A DNA stretch of 46,320 nucleotides. Source: Candidatus Mediterraneibacter excrementavium. Lineage in GTDB: Bacteria; Bacillota; Clostridia; Lachnospirales; Lachnospiraceae. The stretch covers positions 1-46,320 of the forward strand of contig DWVL01000006.1 of assembly GCA_019120275.1 (NCBI GenBank), in the 5' to 3' direction. Below the pieces are notes generated by a model that did not search any database, had not been told where the DNA came from, and worked only from the letters and a program-made list of their open reading frames with translations. A program made the position numbers and the translations under genes. Positions 16,101 through 22,972 of this stretch are shown here, piece by piece (the stretch's first letter is position 1; each line of letters begins with the position of its first letter).

Positions 16101-16699
16101 AGCGGCTGTCCTTCACCTTCGTAAACAGTAGCGGCTGTCCTGATTCGATCCTTGTTGGCTGAGGCCCATTCCAGCCCTTCTCCGAACAACTGATCCCGAT
16201 GGCTCTGAAGACTGTGCCCGGCACCGCAGAATGCCCCGGAGCCATGCTCATACATGCACCCAGGGCGCCATTGCTTTTCACGGTTTAAAATATTCCAGAC
16301 GATCTCCTGTTTGAACAGATACTCATCTGTACTCCCCACTCCTGTACACATATTGCTGTCATACCAGCACATAAGCGCGCCTATAAGATCGATCGTGTGC
16401 CTGGACATATGATTTTCCGCCCGTACCCCGGTCTTATACCCTTCCTTAAACTTTATATCCGGTTCCGTGCAATAAAGCCATTCTCCGGTATCCCGCCCCA
16501 ACAGTCCTTCTTTCCATGTATCCAGCACTTCATAGCCGCCTGCATCATATCGGACTACGCTTATCTCGGATATACTCCTCTGCAGCTTTTTTGCATAAAT
16601 CCTTTCCCCTTCTTCTGCGTTCACTGCTGTCGGAAGAAACGACAGCATCAGTACGGCTGAAATCAGCATCGCCGCAATACGCCTGCACTTTGATCTCAT
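13199..16699 (-). CDS. Sortase-anchored adhesin with thioester, Cna-B/SpaA and ester-bond (VaFE) domains
   Basis: 1166 residues. A signal peptide (about 1-28, cut after TAVNA) leads to a thioester-type domain with Cys77 in WLYCTEP and Gln131 in LFKQEIVWNIL, the pair that forms the internal thioester in such adhesins. The middle (about 205-880) holds at least six SpaA/Cna-B-like beta domains with recurring TGKSLEGAEFTI-type and GYLLN/REVKAPDGY-type motifs, expected to form Lys-Asn isopeptide bonds. Two VaFE/T-Q ester-bond domains follow (about 885-1000 and 1000-1110, ending in DRGQQF and DEGQTV). The C-terminus has IPETG (1115-1119), a membrane helix and a basic tail, the sortase signal. It is a wall-anchored surface protein for attachment to host or neighbouring cells. 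A structured leader lies upstream. No sortase gene is in the window. Confidence 0.93.
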   Translation of the reverse strand: MRSKCRRIAAMLISAVLMLSFLPTAVNAEEGERIYAKKLQRSISEISVVRYDAGGYEVLDTWKEGLLGRDTGEWLYCTEPDIKFKEGYKTGVRAENHMSRHTIDLIGALMCWYDSNMCTGVGSTDEYLFKQEIVWNILNREKQWRPGCMYEHGSGAFCGAGHSLQSHRDQLFGEGLEWASANKDRIRTAATVYEGEGQPLMDLSYEWKRGSAKIRKISADPAFTDGNGCYSLAGAEYRIYADQECSDQVGAFTTDEEGNSGAVELNVGQYYVKEYKSPAGYASDPTVYPITVAEGQTVVLEVRDIPQSAPVEILLQKLDAETGKNVPQGAATLAGGEFTVRYYPGLFTDLTSEQPARSWVFRTDEQGRAILNESGLVSGDSLYTDSGGKPVLPLGTVTIQETKAPAGYLINDEVFIVQITSDGNEEKVDTYNRPEVPEKVIRGELQIIKIAQDEDEKKEQKSPLEGVVFEITSKTTGESVRITTDENGFASTEQVGNLPYDTYVVSEVVTPDRYDPVGDFEITISEEGQVLRYVLEDKLVVAPVQLVKRDASTGKTIPVEGTEFQLLDSEKNPVSMTTYYPKEETHDTFITDETGSFILPDKLLAGVYYFREVKAPDGYLLNQRDIRFEISESYDWDEPLVIIAEDTPAMGRICVMKTDEYTGKSLEGAEFTITAEEDIVTPDGTVRVPKGTTVATLTTDKDGLAKSQLLYLGKYILREKRQPSGYVLPENAEWKVELKYQGQDTPVITETVKVRNRPTVVVIDKKVTGSEQRLSGVKFVIWNKDKDDPVDPGMTYKELYKTDRNGQIRLEALEPGRYCVREVAGVPGYAVDPEIREFVIDGDGRIEGQEEYTLTVDNSKTEITDTTAISADTDSKQLYPWKRVFVKDMVDLVNIQPGEEYTLVGILADARTGEPLREGDDPDGRELRKELKFTGTEPEMTLDMVFEFDASAFAGCTGVVYEYLYQGDVMISEHADPEDRGQQFHITAPEISTTAVSPETGKHEATPRKNTVIRDTVEYRNMIPGTYILKGILMDRETGKPLRINGEEIKAEKTFEITEAGGTTELDFTVDASGLDGRAVVVFEYLYREGYEEPVAVHADIMDEGQTVMFREKTIPETGDASDVLQALILAAAGAAAAVILLFISKKMHQERKRNGCRHRKKKVIK

Positions 16700-16831
16700 T
16701 TGTTCCTCTCTCCTTTCTTACATCTGTCAGCTGACCCTGTTTCCTCCTGATCATATGCAAGCTATAGACGCACTTTCTCTGCGCACTCTGCTTTTAAAAA
16801 TACTCTGTGAAATATACCCTGACTGCCGGGC
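16700..16831 (-). other. 5' untranslated region of the adhesin gene
   Basis: About 130 nt between the terminator-like hairpin and the adhesin ATG. It carries the ribosome site AAAGGAGAGAGG before the start and a second AGGAGG near 16744 that does not front a sizeable ORF. No clear sigma-A promoter is visible, so the transcript probably begins upstream of the structured leader. Confidence 0.5.
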
Positions 16832-16944
16832 AAAAAGATAATGGGATCCCTCTGCGGTTAGATATCGGACAGAAGCCGACCGCATCCCATCTGCTTACGC
16901 TTTCCTCCCTCAGGGCCGGTGCAGAAAATGCACCGGCCGGAAAG
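16832..16944 (-). promoter_or_regulatory. Structured RNA leader ending in a terminator-like hairpin, upstream of the adhesin
   Basis: On the minus strand two hairpins follow each other. Hairpin 1 (16944-16900): a 6-bp outer stem CTTTCC/GGAAAG, an asymmetric bulge, and a perfect 10-bp stem GGCCGGTGCA/TGCACCGGCC with loop TTTTC. Hairpin 2 (16891-16837): ATGGGAT/ATCCCAT, then GCGGT/ACCGC, then CGG/CCG, followed by TTTTT at 16836-16832. Hairpin 2 has the form of an intrinsic terminator lying 130 nt before the adhesin ATG, so it is either a conditional terminator or the end of a small RNA. It does not match any riboswitch core I know (c-di-GMP I/II, TPP, SAM, cobalamin, purine, T-box were considered). 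Confidence 0.6.
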
Positions 16945-17160
16945 TGTAAAAAAAGAATATCATACCGGGAACGGAATATCAAATAAAAAAATTATAAACT
17001 CTGATCAACTGCAGCACATGTCGCCACGCATATAAAAAATTCTGCAATGGGGAAAGAATTATGGTGAAGCCAGGCTTTAAACAAATGAATTGATGAAAAT
17101 TGCTGAATCAAGCAGGAGTCAGGCAAAACAATCACCTGACTCCTGATCGAAAACAGAAAA
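16945..17160. other. AT-rich intergenic region with an 11-bp inverted repeat
   Basis: No credible ORF. CAGGAGTCAGG (17113-17123) is repeated inverted at 17135-17145 with an 11-nt loop, 16 nt past the isomerase stop; it may end the isomerase transcript although it lacks a U-run. A TATAAT (minus strand, 16991-16996) lies upstream of the structured leader and is a possible -10 element without a good -35. Confidence 0.5.
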
Positions 17161-18579
17161 TTATCTTGTCACAATATCAACCGGCACATTGAAGATCTTG
17201 GCCACTTTGAGGATCGTATCGATATGTCTTCCTGTCGCTGCCGCGAAGTGGTGGGTCGGGCCGCACTCGCTCCAGCGGTTGACGAATTCTCTTGCACCAC
17301 ATGTAAAGCGTGTCCGCATATTTGTATCGCCGAAGGAAAGGATCGGTCCCTCTTCGTTCACGCCTTCGGCCACGATAAACTTGAAGTGTCCGTCTCCATC
17401 CTGTGTGATCGCAAGATATGTGACCGGGCCGGTGTACGGATAGAACTGTGTCAGGTATCCGCCGCCTGTCTTGCCGTGGAATACTTTCACGATCTTCATG
17501 GTCGGTTTCTTATCGGAAATATCTGCATCGCCAGATCCGCTGTGGCCGATGATCGCGATATCGTCATTAAAGTCGATGGAGTACATCTCAGCCAGCTGGC
17601 CTGTGCCGGAGATCGTCTTCAGGATGCTCATTGCCATGGCAACTTTCATATCTCCTTCAACCGCGCACGCCGTTCCCTGTTTGATCAGCATGGAGAACGC
17701 CGGGATCAGCATACTGTCAAGGACGCCTGCCTTGCCCTGTGCGAATCCGTCATAGTGGGATGCGATGAGGCCGAGCTTCTCATCTTTAACCCATTTCTCG
17801 AATGCAACGACATATTTTGCCATCTCCCATACTTCTTCGATGCTTCCGCCGCCTTCGATGTCAAATGTATCGAGGATGTCCTGGGCTTTCGCGCGGATCG
17901 CATCCTCGTCTGTGATGTCGTCAGCGATCGCCCACATTTTCTCCCAGTCAAACTGTTTTGTATAGAGGTGCATCCTTCTGTACAGGTTGGACTCGTCGAT
18001 ATAGAGGTCCATCATACCCGGATACGGTCTTCCGATCTGGGCGATGTTCGTATCGCGGAATCTTCTTCTTACCTGAGCCGCCCGGCACCAGTCCTCGATC
18101 TCTTTCTGAACGCCCGGGTCTCCGCCCTCAACGACGCCTGTGATCACAGCATGTCGCTTTCCGTAGCGCTCAAGGTCTGCCACCATCTCGCCTACAGCGC
18201 CGCATGCATAGCCTTCACCCAGCCAGGATGCGATGTCTGTGTGGTCATAGTCAAGTGCTTTTAACTTCTGCACATTTACAAGGACAACCGGCACATCCAG
18301 ATCCTTTACAGCCGGCAGCATATTGTAGGATGTTGCGTATGTAAGAAGCTGCATGATCACCAGGTCAACGTCCGCCGCGCGGAACTTGTCGCCCGCTTCC
18401 TGGGACTGCTCTTTTGTCGTCACCATGCCGCCGTCGATGATCTCAACGGTATCCGGGATCGTCTTCTTGAACGCCTCATACTGAGCCTCGAACTCCGGCA
18501 CCAGTGACGGGAACTGGGGCAGATATGCGCCCAGCGCGATGGAAAATACGCCTACTCTTGCTTTTGTGTCAACTAACAT
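17161..18579 (-). CDS. L-fucose/L-arabinose isomerase-family protein
   Basis: 472 residues. The sequence starts MLVDTKARVGVFSIAL, with an N-terminal Rossmann-like region (VDLVIMQLLTYATSYNMLPAV, then VPVVLVNVQ) and a C-terminal half rich in conserved His/Glu/Asp (IGHSGSGDADISD, CGPTHHFAAATGRH). This is the arrangement of the FucI/AraA ketol-isomerase superfamily, which interconverts aldose and ketose sugars with a metal ion. It is not the TIM-barrel rhamnose isomerase RhaA. It lies 37 nt after a rhamnulokinase gene and has AGGAGG before the ATG, so the pair is one operon. The natural substrate (rhamnose, fucose, arabinose or another deoxy or pentose sugar) cannot be fixed from sequence. Confidence 0.82.
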   Translation of the reverse strand: MLVDTKARVGVFSIALGAYLPQFPSLVPEFEAQYEAFKKTIPDTVEIIDGGMVTTKEQSQEAGDKFRAADVDLVIMQLLTYATSYNMLPAVKDLDVPVVLVNVQKLKALDYDHTDIASWLGEGYACGAVGEMVADLERYGKRHAVITGVVEGGDPGVQKEIEDWCRAAQVRRRFRDTNIAQIGRPYPGMMDLYIDESNLYRRMHLYTKQFDWEKMWAIADDITDEDAIRAKAQDILDTFDIEGGGSIEEVWEMAKYVVAFEKWVKDEKLGLIASHYDGFAQGKAGVLDSMLIPAFSMLIKQGTACAVEGDMKVAMAMSILKTISGTGQLAEMYSIDFNDDIAIIGHSGSGDADISDKKPTMKIVKVFHGKTGGGYLTQFYPYTGPVTYLAITQDGDGHFKFIVAEGVNEEGPILSFGDTNMRTRFTCGAREFVNRWSECGPTHHFAAATGRHIDTILKVAKIFNVPVDIVTR

Positions 18580-18616
18580 TGGTATACCTCCTGTTATATA
18601 TAAATGATTTCTATTT

Positions 18617-20014
18617 TTACTCGTACATTTTCACGTCAAATGACTCTTTCACGCATGTCCTTGCCTCCGGGAGGCTCGCGAATACGCCGTCATGGAGCAT
18701 CTGTACGATGATGTTTCCGATGGCAGTCGCCTCGGACGGGCCGGCAGAAACTTTTCTTCCTGTATATTTTGCCGTCAGTTCATTTAGATATCCGGCATTG
18801 GAGCCGCCGCCCACCACATAAATGGTGCTGTATTTTTTACCGGTGATGGCTTCGATCTCTTCCACTGTATCGCCATAGCATTTTGCAAGGCTGTTATAGA
18901 TGACCGATGAGATCTCGCCCACTGTCTCCGGAACCGGCTGATCCGTGTCGCGGCAGAACTTCTGCACCGCTTCGATCATGCTCTTGGGCGCCAGGAAGCA
19001 GTCGTCGTTGCAGTCCACGATGGAGGGGATGGTCTCCTTTGACGCCATCTCACAGATCTCGGCAAAGGACAGGTCTTCCGTGAACTCTTTCTTCACGGAC
19101 TGGATCATCCACAGGCCCATGATATTCTTCAGATAGTGGAACCGATGGTCATATCCGCCCTCGTTCGTGAAGTTTGCTTTCATGCTCTCCATGGAGCAGT
19201 CCGCCTCTTTGCGTTCGATCCCCATCAGCGACCATGTACCGGAGCTGATGTATACGGCGTCATCATCATTGGTCGGAACTGCGAGCACCGCGCTTCCTGT
19301 ATCATGCGTGGCCGGCAGGACGACCGTACAGTTGAAGCCCACTTCTTTCTGTACATCGTCCGTAAAATCACCGACTACGGTTCCCGGCATGGATACCGGA
19401 CGGAACATCCTGGAGTTATATCCCAGCATATCGATCAGCTCGTAATCCCAGTCATTGGTCTTCGGGCTGATCAGCTGCCCGGTCGTAGCCTCCGTATACT
19501 CGTTCATCTTCACGCCTGTGAGCAGGAAATTAAAGTAATCCGGGATCATCAGGATCGTCTCCGCCTGCTCCAGATATTCCGGATGGGACTGTTTCACAGC
19601 CATGAGCTGATAGACCGTATTGAAGATCTGCTTCTGGATGCCGGTCCTTGCATACAGATCATCCTGCGGGATCACTTCGTAGACTTTCTCATCCATCCCC
19701 TCTGTGCGGCTGTCACGGTATCCGACGGTGTCGCCCAGGATATTGTCATTCTTATCAAGCAGCACATAATCCACGCCCCAGGTATCGATCCCCATAGATA
19801 CCGGGATCTTGCCGATCTCTTTACACTTTTTCAGTCCGTTTTTGATCTCGGTGATCAGGCGGTCCACATCCCAGCAAAGCGTACCGTTCTTATTGTCCAT
19901 TCCGTTCGGGAAACGGTACACTTCCTCGAGCTGCATCTTTCCGTCTTTCATACTGGCGAGCATGTGGCGTCCGCTGGATGCGCCGATATCAACAGCCAGA
20001 TAATATTTTTCCAT
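18617..20014 (-). CDS. rhaB: Rhamnulokinase (FGGY family)
   Basis: 465 residues. The FGGY fold is seen from the N-terminal phosphate-binding motif AVDIGASSGR (6-15), MGIDTWGVDYVLLD (with the catalytic-region Asp), the THDTGSAVLAVP segment (about 235-246) and the C-terminal VVGGGSNAGYLNELTA motif. The GIDTWGVD and HDT motifs are typical of RhaB, which phosphorylates L-rhamnulose to L-rhamnulose-1-phosphate. No aldolase (RhaD) or rhamnose isomerase gene is nearby; the partner here is a FucI/AraA-like isomerase. The start has GGAGGCACTTACAG upstream. Upstream lie a hairpin terminator (20070-20107) and a short IclR-like remnant. RhaB enzymes also accept other ketoses such as L-fuculose, so the substrate remains open. 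Confidence 0.88.
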   Translation of the reverse strand: MEKYYLAVDIGASSGRHMLASMKDGKMQLEEVYRFPNGMDNKNGTLCWDVDRLITEIKNGLKKCKEIGKIPVSMGIDTWGVDYVLLDKNDNILGDTVGYRDSRTEGMDEKVYEVIPQDDLYARTGIQKQIFNTVYQLMAVKQSHPEYLEQAETILMIPDYFNFLLTGVKMNEYTEATTGQLISPKTNDWDYELIDMLGYNSRMFRPVSMPGTVVGDFTDDVQKEVGFNCTVVLPATHDTGSAVLAVPTNDDDAVYISSGTWSLMGIERKEADCSMESMKANFTNEGGYDHRFHYLKNIMGLWMIQSVKKEFTEDLSFAEICEMASKETIPSIVDCNDDCFLAPKSMIEAVQKFCRDTDQPVPETVGEISSVIYNSLAKCYGDTVEEIEAITGKKYSTIYVVGGGSNAGYLNELTAKYTGRKVSAGPSEATAIGNIIVQMLHDGVFASLPEARTCVKESFDVKMYE

Positions 20015-20069
20015 CTGTAAGTGCCTCCTTCTCTTATTTTCTATAATCCATTATAATTAGTAAAAAAGT

Positions 20070-20107
20070 GCAAAAAAAGGACGCTATTTATATAAAACAG
20101 CGTCCTT
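20070..20107 (-). terminator. Intrinsic terminator between the IclR-like remnant and rhaB
   Basis: Minus-strand stem AAGGACGCT/AGCGTCCTT with a 13-nt AT-rich loop, followed by a run of T. It follows the 41-codon ORF by 60 nt and lies about 60 nt before rhaB, so it either ends the upstream transcript or attenuates rhaB. Confidence 0.8.
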
Positions 20108-20166
20108 ATTTGCAGAATAATTATGTTTTGGGGTTCTTTCTTGCAATTTATACAAAAATAACACAG

Positions 20167-20292
20167 TCAATTTGTACAAAATTTCCTCAAAGCATTTTCC
20201 GAAGCCGTCAGGACCCGGTGGAACGTCATCTTATTCAGTTCCAACACACCGAAGAACCTGTCTTCCACCTGGATCGGATTTTTATTATCCAT
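20167..20292 (-). pseudogene. IclR-family regulator remnant (41 codons)
   Basis: Open frame from ATG 20292, behind AGAGGGGGAAATGT, encoding MDNKNPIQVEDRFFGVLELN and then KMTFHRVLTASENALRKFC. The first part looks like the start of an IclR-type winged helix (NPIQ-x-x-DR-x-F-x-VLE-L), and TFHRVLTA looks like its recognition helix (usually STVHRVLT). About 18-20 residues expected between them are missing and the ligand-binding domain is absent. It therefore looks like a gene reduced by an internal deletion and truncation. A promoter (TTGCCA, 16 bp, TAAAAT at 20325-20352) still precedes it. It could instead be a genuine short leader peptide of the rhaB operon. Confidence 0.45.
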
Positions 20293-20324
20293 ACATTTCC
20301 CCCTCTGTATTATTTCATTTTCAG

Positions 20325-20352
20325 ATTTTATAATAGAAAAAGTATATGGCAA
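20325..20352 (-). promoter_or_regulatory. Sigma-A-type promoter upstream of the IclR-like remnant
   Basis: Minus-strand TTGCCA (20347-20352), 16-bp spacer, TAAAAT (20325-20330), followed 33 nt later by an ATG. It drives the short ORF and, if the hairpin at 20070-20107 is passed, rhaB and the isomerase. Confidence 0.6.
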
Positions 20353-20425
20353 CTATCCGGAAAAAGTACCTCAGTTCAGCGAAGGCAATTTTCTCCGCTC
20401 CTTTGCGGACTGGATGATCGACCTG

Positions 20426-21409
20426 TCACCGATGCGGGAACTCCGCTCCTTTTCTGTATTCTTTCGGACTCACACCGTATCGTTCCCGGAACTTTCTGTA
20501 GAAATAACTTGTATTATCATACCCTACGGACTCAATCACATCTGTCACCGGGATCTCACTGTTTATCAGCATATAAACAGCCTGCTGCATCCGTTTCTCC
20601 TGCAGCAGTTCTTTATAAGTTCTTCCTGTCCTGCGGCGGATCTCGCGACTGAGCCAGTATACATCATAACCCATCTGCCCCGCCAGTTCCGACAGTGTTC
20701 CGTTTTTATAATGCTCATTGACATAACGCAGCACTGCAGCAGTGATCTCGGCATCATACTTTGACCCGCCGGTCTCCATTTTATCCATACAGTTCAGAAG
20801 CTGCAGGAAAAGAAGGCCCATCGTGATCTGCGTACAGCTCCGTTTATTGGAAGAATCATAAAAGATCGTCCAGACCATATTTTCGATCAGGTTCTGGACC
20901 GGAAGGATATCCGCCACATGAAAATACATCCAGGATGTTTCGCCATCCCTGCCTGAAAGGGCTCCCACAAGGAAATCCCGCAGCTGGTTTTCCTCATCGC
21001 CCATCATCGAGAATGCTGTATCCAGGAATTCCGGCAGTACGATAAAATTCACCGCAATATCCTCTTTTCCTGCAGGCATGATCTCCTGAACCGCATTCTG
21101 ATTGAGAAGAAGCAGATCTCCTTCTTCCAGGACAACTTCTTTCCCGTTAATGATATGAGTCGTTCTTCCCTGACACATATAGATCACTTCAATATAATTA
21201 TGTGTATGCTTTGGAAAATGGACAAATCTTGTGTGCGGGCGCACCTGAATAAGCTTCCCCTTCTGGAGAAGCTTTTTACAGTCAATGATCATATCTTTTT
21301 TTTCAGTATAAATCTGCTGGTCGATCTCTTTTCTGCCGTCAAGGATGCGTTGTTCTTCCTCTGTAATGACGGACAGTTCTCTCAGCAATTCCCTGTGCAT
21401 GAACCTCAC
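20426..21409 (-). CDS. AraC-family transcriptional regulator
   Basis: 327 residues from GTG 21409, which overlaps the parA stop (GTGA); an ATG at 21400 is an alternative. The N-terminal half is a cupin-like sensing domain (HFPKHTHNYIEVIYM, then VLEEGDLLLLNQNAVQEI). The C-terminal ~100 residues form two helix-turn-helix motifs (LSELAGQMGYDVYWLSREI and VTDVIESVGYDNTSYFYRKF, with RERYGVSPKEYRKG). Proteins of this type activate sugar-use genes when a sugar binds the cupin domain. It is encoded as the last gene of an HD-ParA-AraC operon but directly precedes the rhaB/isomerase locus, so it is a candidate regulator of those genes; that link is inference. Confidence 0.9.
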   Translation of the reverse strand: MRFMHRELLRELSVITEEEQRILDGRKEIDQQIYTEKKDMIIDCKKLLQKGKLIQVRPHTRFVHFPKHTHNYIEVIYMCQGRTTHIINGKEVVLEEGDLLLLNQNAVQEIMPAGKEDIAVNFIVLPEFLDTAFSMMGDEENQLRDFLVGALSGRDGETSWMYFHVADILPVQNLIENMVWTIFYDSSNKRSCTQITMGLLFLQLLNCMDKMETGGSKYDAEITAAVLRYVNEHYKNGTLSELAGQMGYDVYWLSREIRRRTGRTYKELLQEKRMQQAVYMLINSEIPVTDVIESVGYDNTSYFYRKFRERYGVSPKEYRKGAEFPHR

Positions 21410-22197
21410 GCTTTCTCTGCATCGATCTCTTTCGTCAGTTCCATGTATTCCTTCGCGCTGCGGCTGCTTTTCTTATAGGCCATCACCGGCGCATTATTGT
21501 CCTGCGACCATTCCACACCGCTGTCCACACGGATGTATGTATCAAATACCTTTACATCATCCAGTTCTTTCAGCGTTTCCAGCGTCTGTTTGAAATAATT
21601 CTTTCTTGTATCCACCTTTGTGATCAAAATGCCTCCAAGCTTCAGCTCCGGTGCGATTTCCTTCACCTGCTCAAGAAATTCAAACATATTTCCCAGGCCG
21701 AACAACCCCCACGGCGACGCCTCCACCGGGATAATGATCTCGTCTGAAGCACAGAGGATATTCATCACCCAGCCGCCCAGCGTCGGCGGCGCATCGATCA
21801 GGATATAATCATATCCGCCGGAATCGATCACATTTTTCAGGCATTTTCTCAGGATATATTCGCGCTGCCACTTTGTAAACAGTTCATATTCTATAGAGCT
21901 CATCAACGTGGAAGATGGGATCAGATCCAGATTTTCATAGGCTGTATGAACGATATAATCTGTAAGATCATCCTGTCTCTTAATGCCTTCATATATGTTC
22001 TTTCCGCCCTGGGCAAATCCGAGCACCGTATCCTCATCAAAAAGAGAGAGGGAGAGGTTCATCTGCATGTCCCCGTCGATCAGCAGGACTTTCCGTCCAA
22101 GCTGCGTCAGACCGTATCCTACGTTGGAACATGTCGTTGACTTTCCGCTCCCTCCTTTATTATTTGCAAAACAGATTACTTTCGTCTTCGCTCCCAT
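21406..22197 (-). CDS. ParA/MinD-type ATPase without ParB partner
   Basis: 263 residues. Deviant Walker A motif ANNKGGSGKSTT (11-22), including the signature lysine (Lys14), then DGDMQMNLSLSLF and Walker B region YILIDAPPTLGG. These features place it in the ParA/Soj family of ATPases that form dynamic dimers on nucleoid DNA or membranes and position cargo. No parB-like gene lies beside it. The ATG at 22197 has AAAGGAGAC upstream and lies 3 nt past the HD-protein stop; the AraC gene overlaps its end. It is thus in a three-gene operon with an alarmone-hydrolase-like protein and a regulator. The role may be regulatory or positioning; it is unlikely to be the chromosomal soj. Confidence 0.88.
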   Translation of the reverse strand: MGAKTKVICFANNKGGSGKSTTCSNVGYGLTQLGRKVLLIDGDMQMNLSLSLFDEDTVLGFAQGGKNIYEGIKRQDDLTDYIVHTAYENLDLIPSSTLMSSIEYELFTKWQREYILRKCLKNVIDSGGYDYILIDAPPTLGGWVMNILCASDEIIIPVEASPWGLFGLGNMFEFLEQVKEIAPELKLGGILITKVDTRKNYFKQTLETLKELDDVKVFDTYIRVDSGVEWSQDNNAPVMAYKKSSRSAKEYMELTKEIDAEKA

Positions 22198-22200
22198 CTG

Positions 22201-22776
22201 TTATCTGTCTCCTTTCTTCCAGTCGGTGTGTGCCGGTTCTGTCCCGAAATTCTTGTCAATCAGCCTGCAGTATTCTTCATAGGCGCCGATCCCGCTGAAA
22301 TTCTCTTTCAGAACATCCCGGATCCCTTTATAATACCAGGCCAGCGCTGCTTTGCTCTGCATACGGAACCGCTTCCAGAGTTCATCTCCCACCACGGGAT
22401 AATCCCGGTCGATATCCCTCATATTCGAAAGCTTGTCCGCCAGGCCGATCATCTGCACCTCAACCGGTGCTTCTTTCAGCCGGCTGATCGTCGCGCCTTT
22501 CCGTTCTTCCCAGCTCAGGGTCTTATCCTCGCTTTCCTGCGCGACCATATCCGCCACCCGTGCTCCGAAGCGAAGCTTCAATATATCAAACGTGATATTC
22601 TTGCAATCCTCCACTGTATCATGCAGTACCGCCGCGCAGATCACTTCTTCATCTTTCGTCATTGTCGACACGATATCCGCCACCTCAATGGGATGGACAA
22701 TATACGGCCTCCTTGTCCCTTTCCGAAACTGTCCTGCATGCGCCTTCGCCGCAAAATCCATCGCGTCATCTATCAT
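22201..22776 (-). CDS. Single-domain HD phosphohydrolase (small alarmone hydrolase-like)
   Basis: 191 residues. The HD signature matches the RelA/SpoT hydrolase domain: KAHAGQ (His13), YIVHPIEVA (His28), LHDTVED (His52, Asp53, Glu56, Asp57) and LADKLSNMR (Asp114, Asn118). Proteins with only this domain (Mesh1-like, small alarmone hydrolases) remove the 3'-pyrophosphate of (p)ppGpp with Mn2+. No synthetase, TGS or ACT domain is present. The start at 22776 follows GGAGGAATCGAC, and a good promoter lies at 22861-22889. It is the first gene of the operon with parA and araC. Substrate is inferred; other nucleotide or NADPH phosphatase activities are possible. Confidence 0.85.
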   Translation of the reverse strand: MIDDAMDFAAKAHAGQFRKGTRRPYIVHPIEVADIVSTMTKDEEVICAAVLHDTVEDCKNITFDILKLRFGARVADMVAQESEDKTLSWEERKGATISRLKEAPVEVQMIGLADKLSNMRDIDRDYPVVGDELWKRFRMQSKAALAWYYKGIRDVLKENFSGIGAYEEYCRLIDKNFGTEPAHTDWKKGDR

Positions 22777-22860
22777 GTCGATTCCTCCGCCAAGTACTCA
22801 GCATCCCTTTCTGTACCCTGTACAGGATGCTTCCATTCCCGTATATCAGTTGTCATGTAA

Positions 22861-22889
22861 ATTTTAACACAAGGCCGCTGCAAGTACAA
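22861..22889 (-). promoter_or_regulatory. Sigma-A-type promoter of the HD-ParA-AraC operon
   Basis: Minus-strand TTGTAC (22884-22889), 17-bp spacer, TAAAAT (22861-22866), about 85 nt before the ATG of the HD protein. Confidence 0.7.
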
Positions 22890-22972
22890 TGAAAACTCAC
22901 GGAACTTCTTACAGTTTTCGTATTCCGTCTGTGTGCCGGTTGTGGTATATTATAAGAGTGGAGAGTTATGTC

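Noticed and set aside
16832..16944. c-di-GMP, cobalamin or TPP riboswitch for the adhesin leader
   Set aside because: None of the conserved core sequences of these classes could be found.
16794..16982. Minus-strand ORF of 62 codons within the adhesin leader
   Set aside because: It covers the two hairpins, lacks a ribosome site and has an atypical composition. RNA structure explains the region better.
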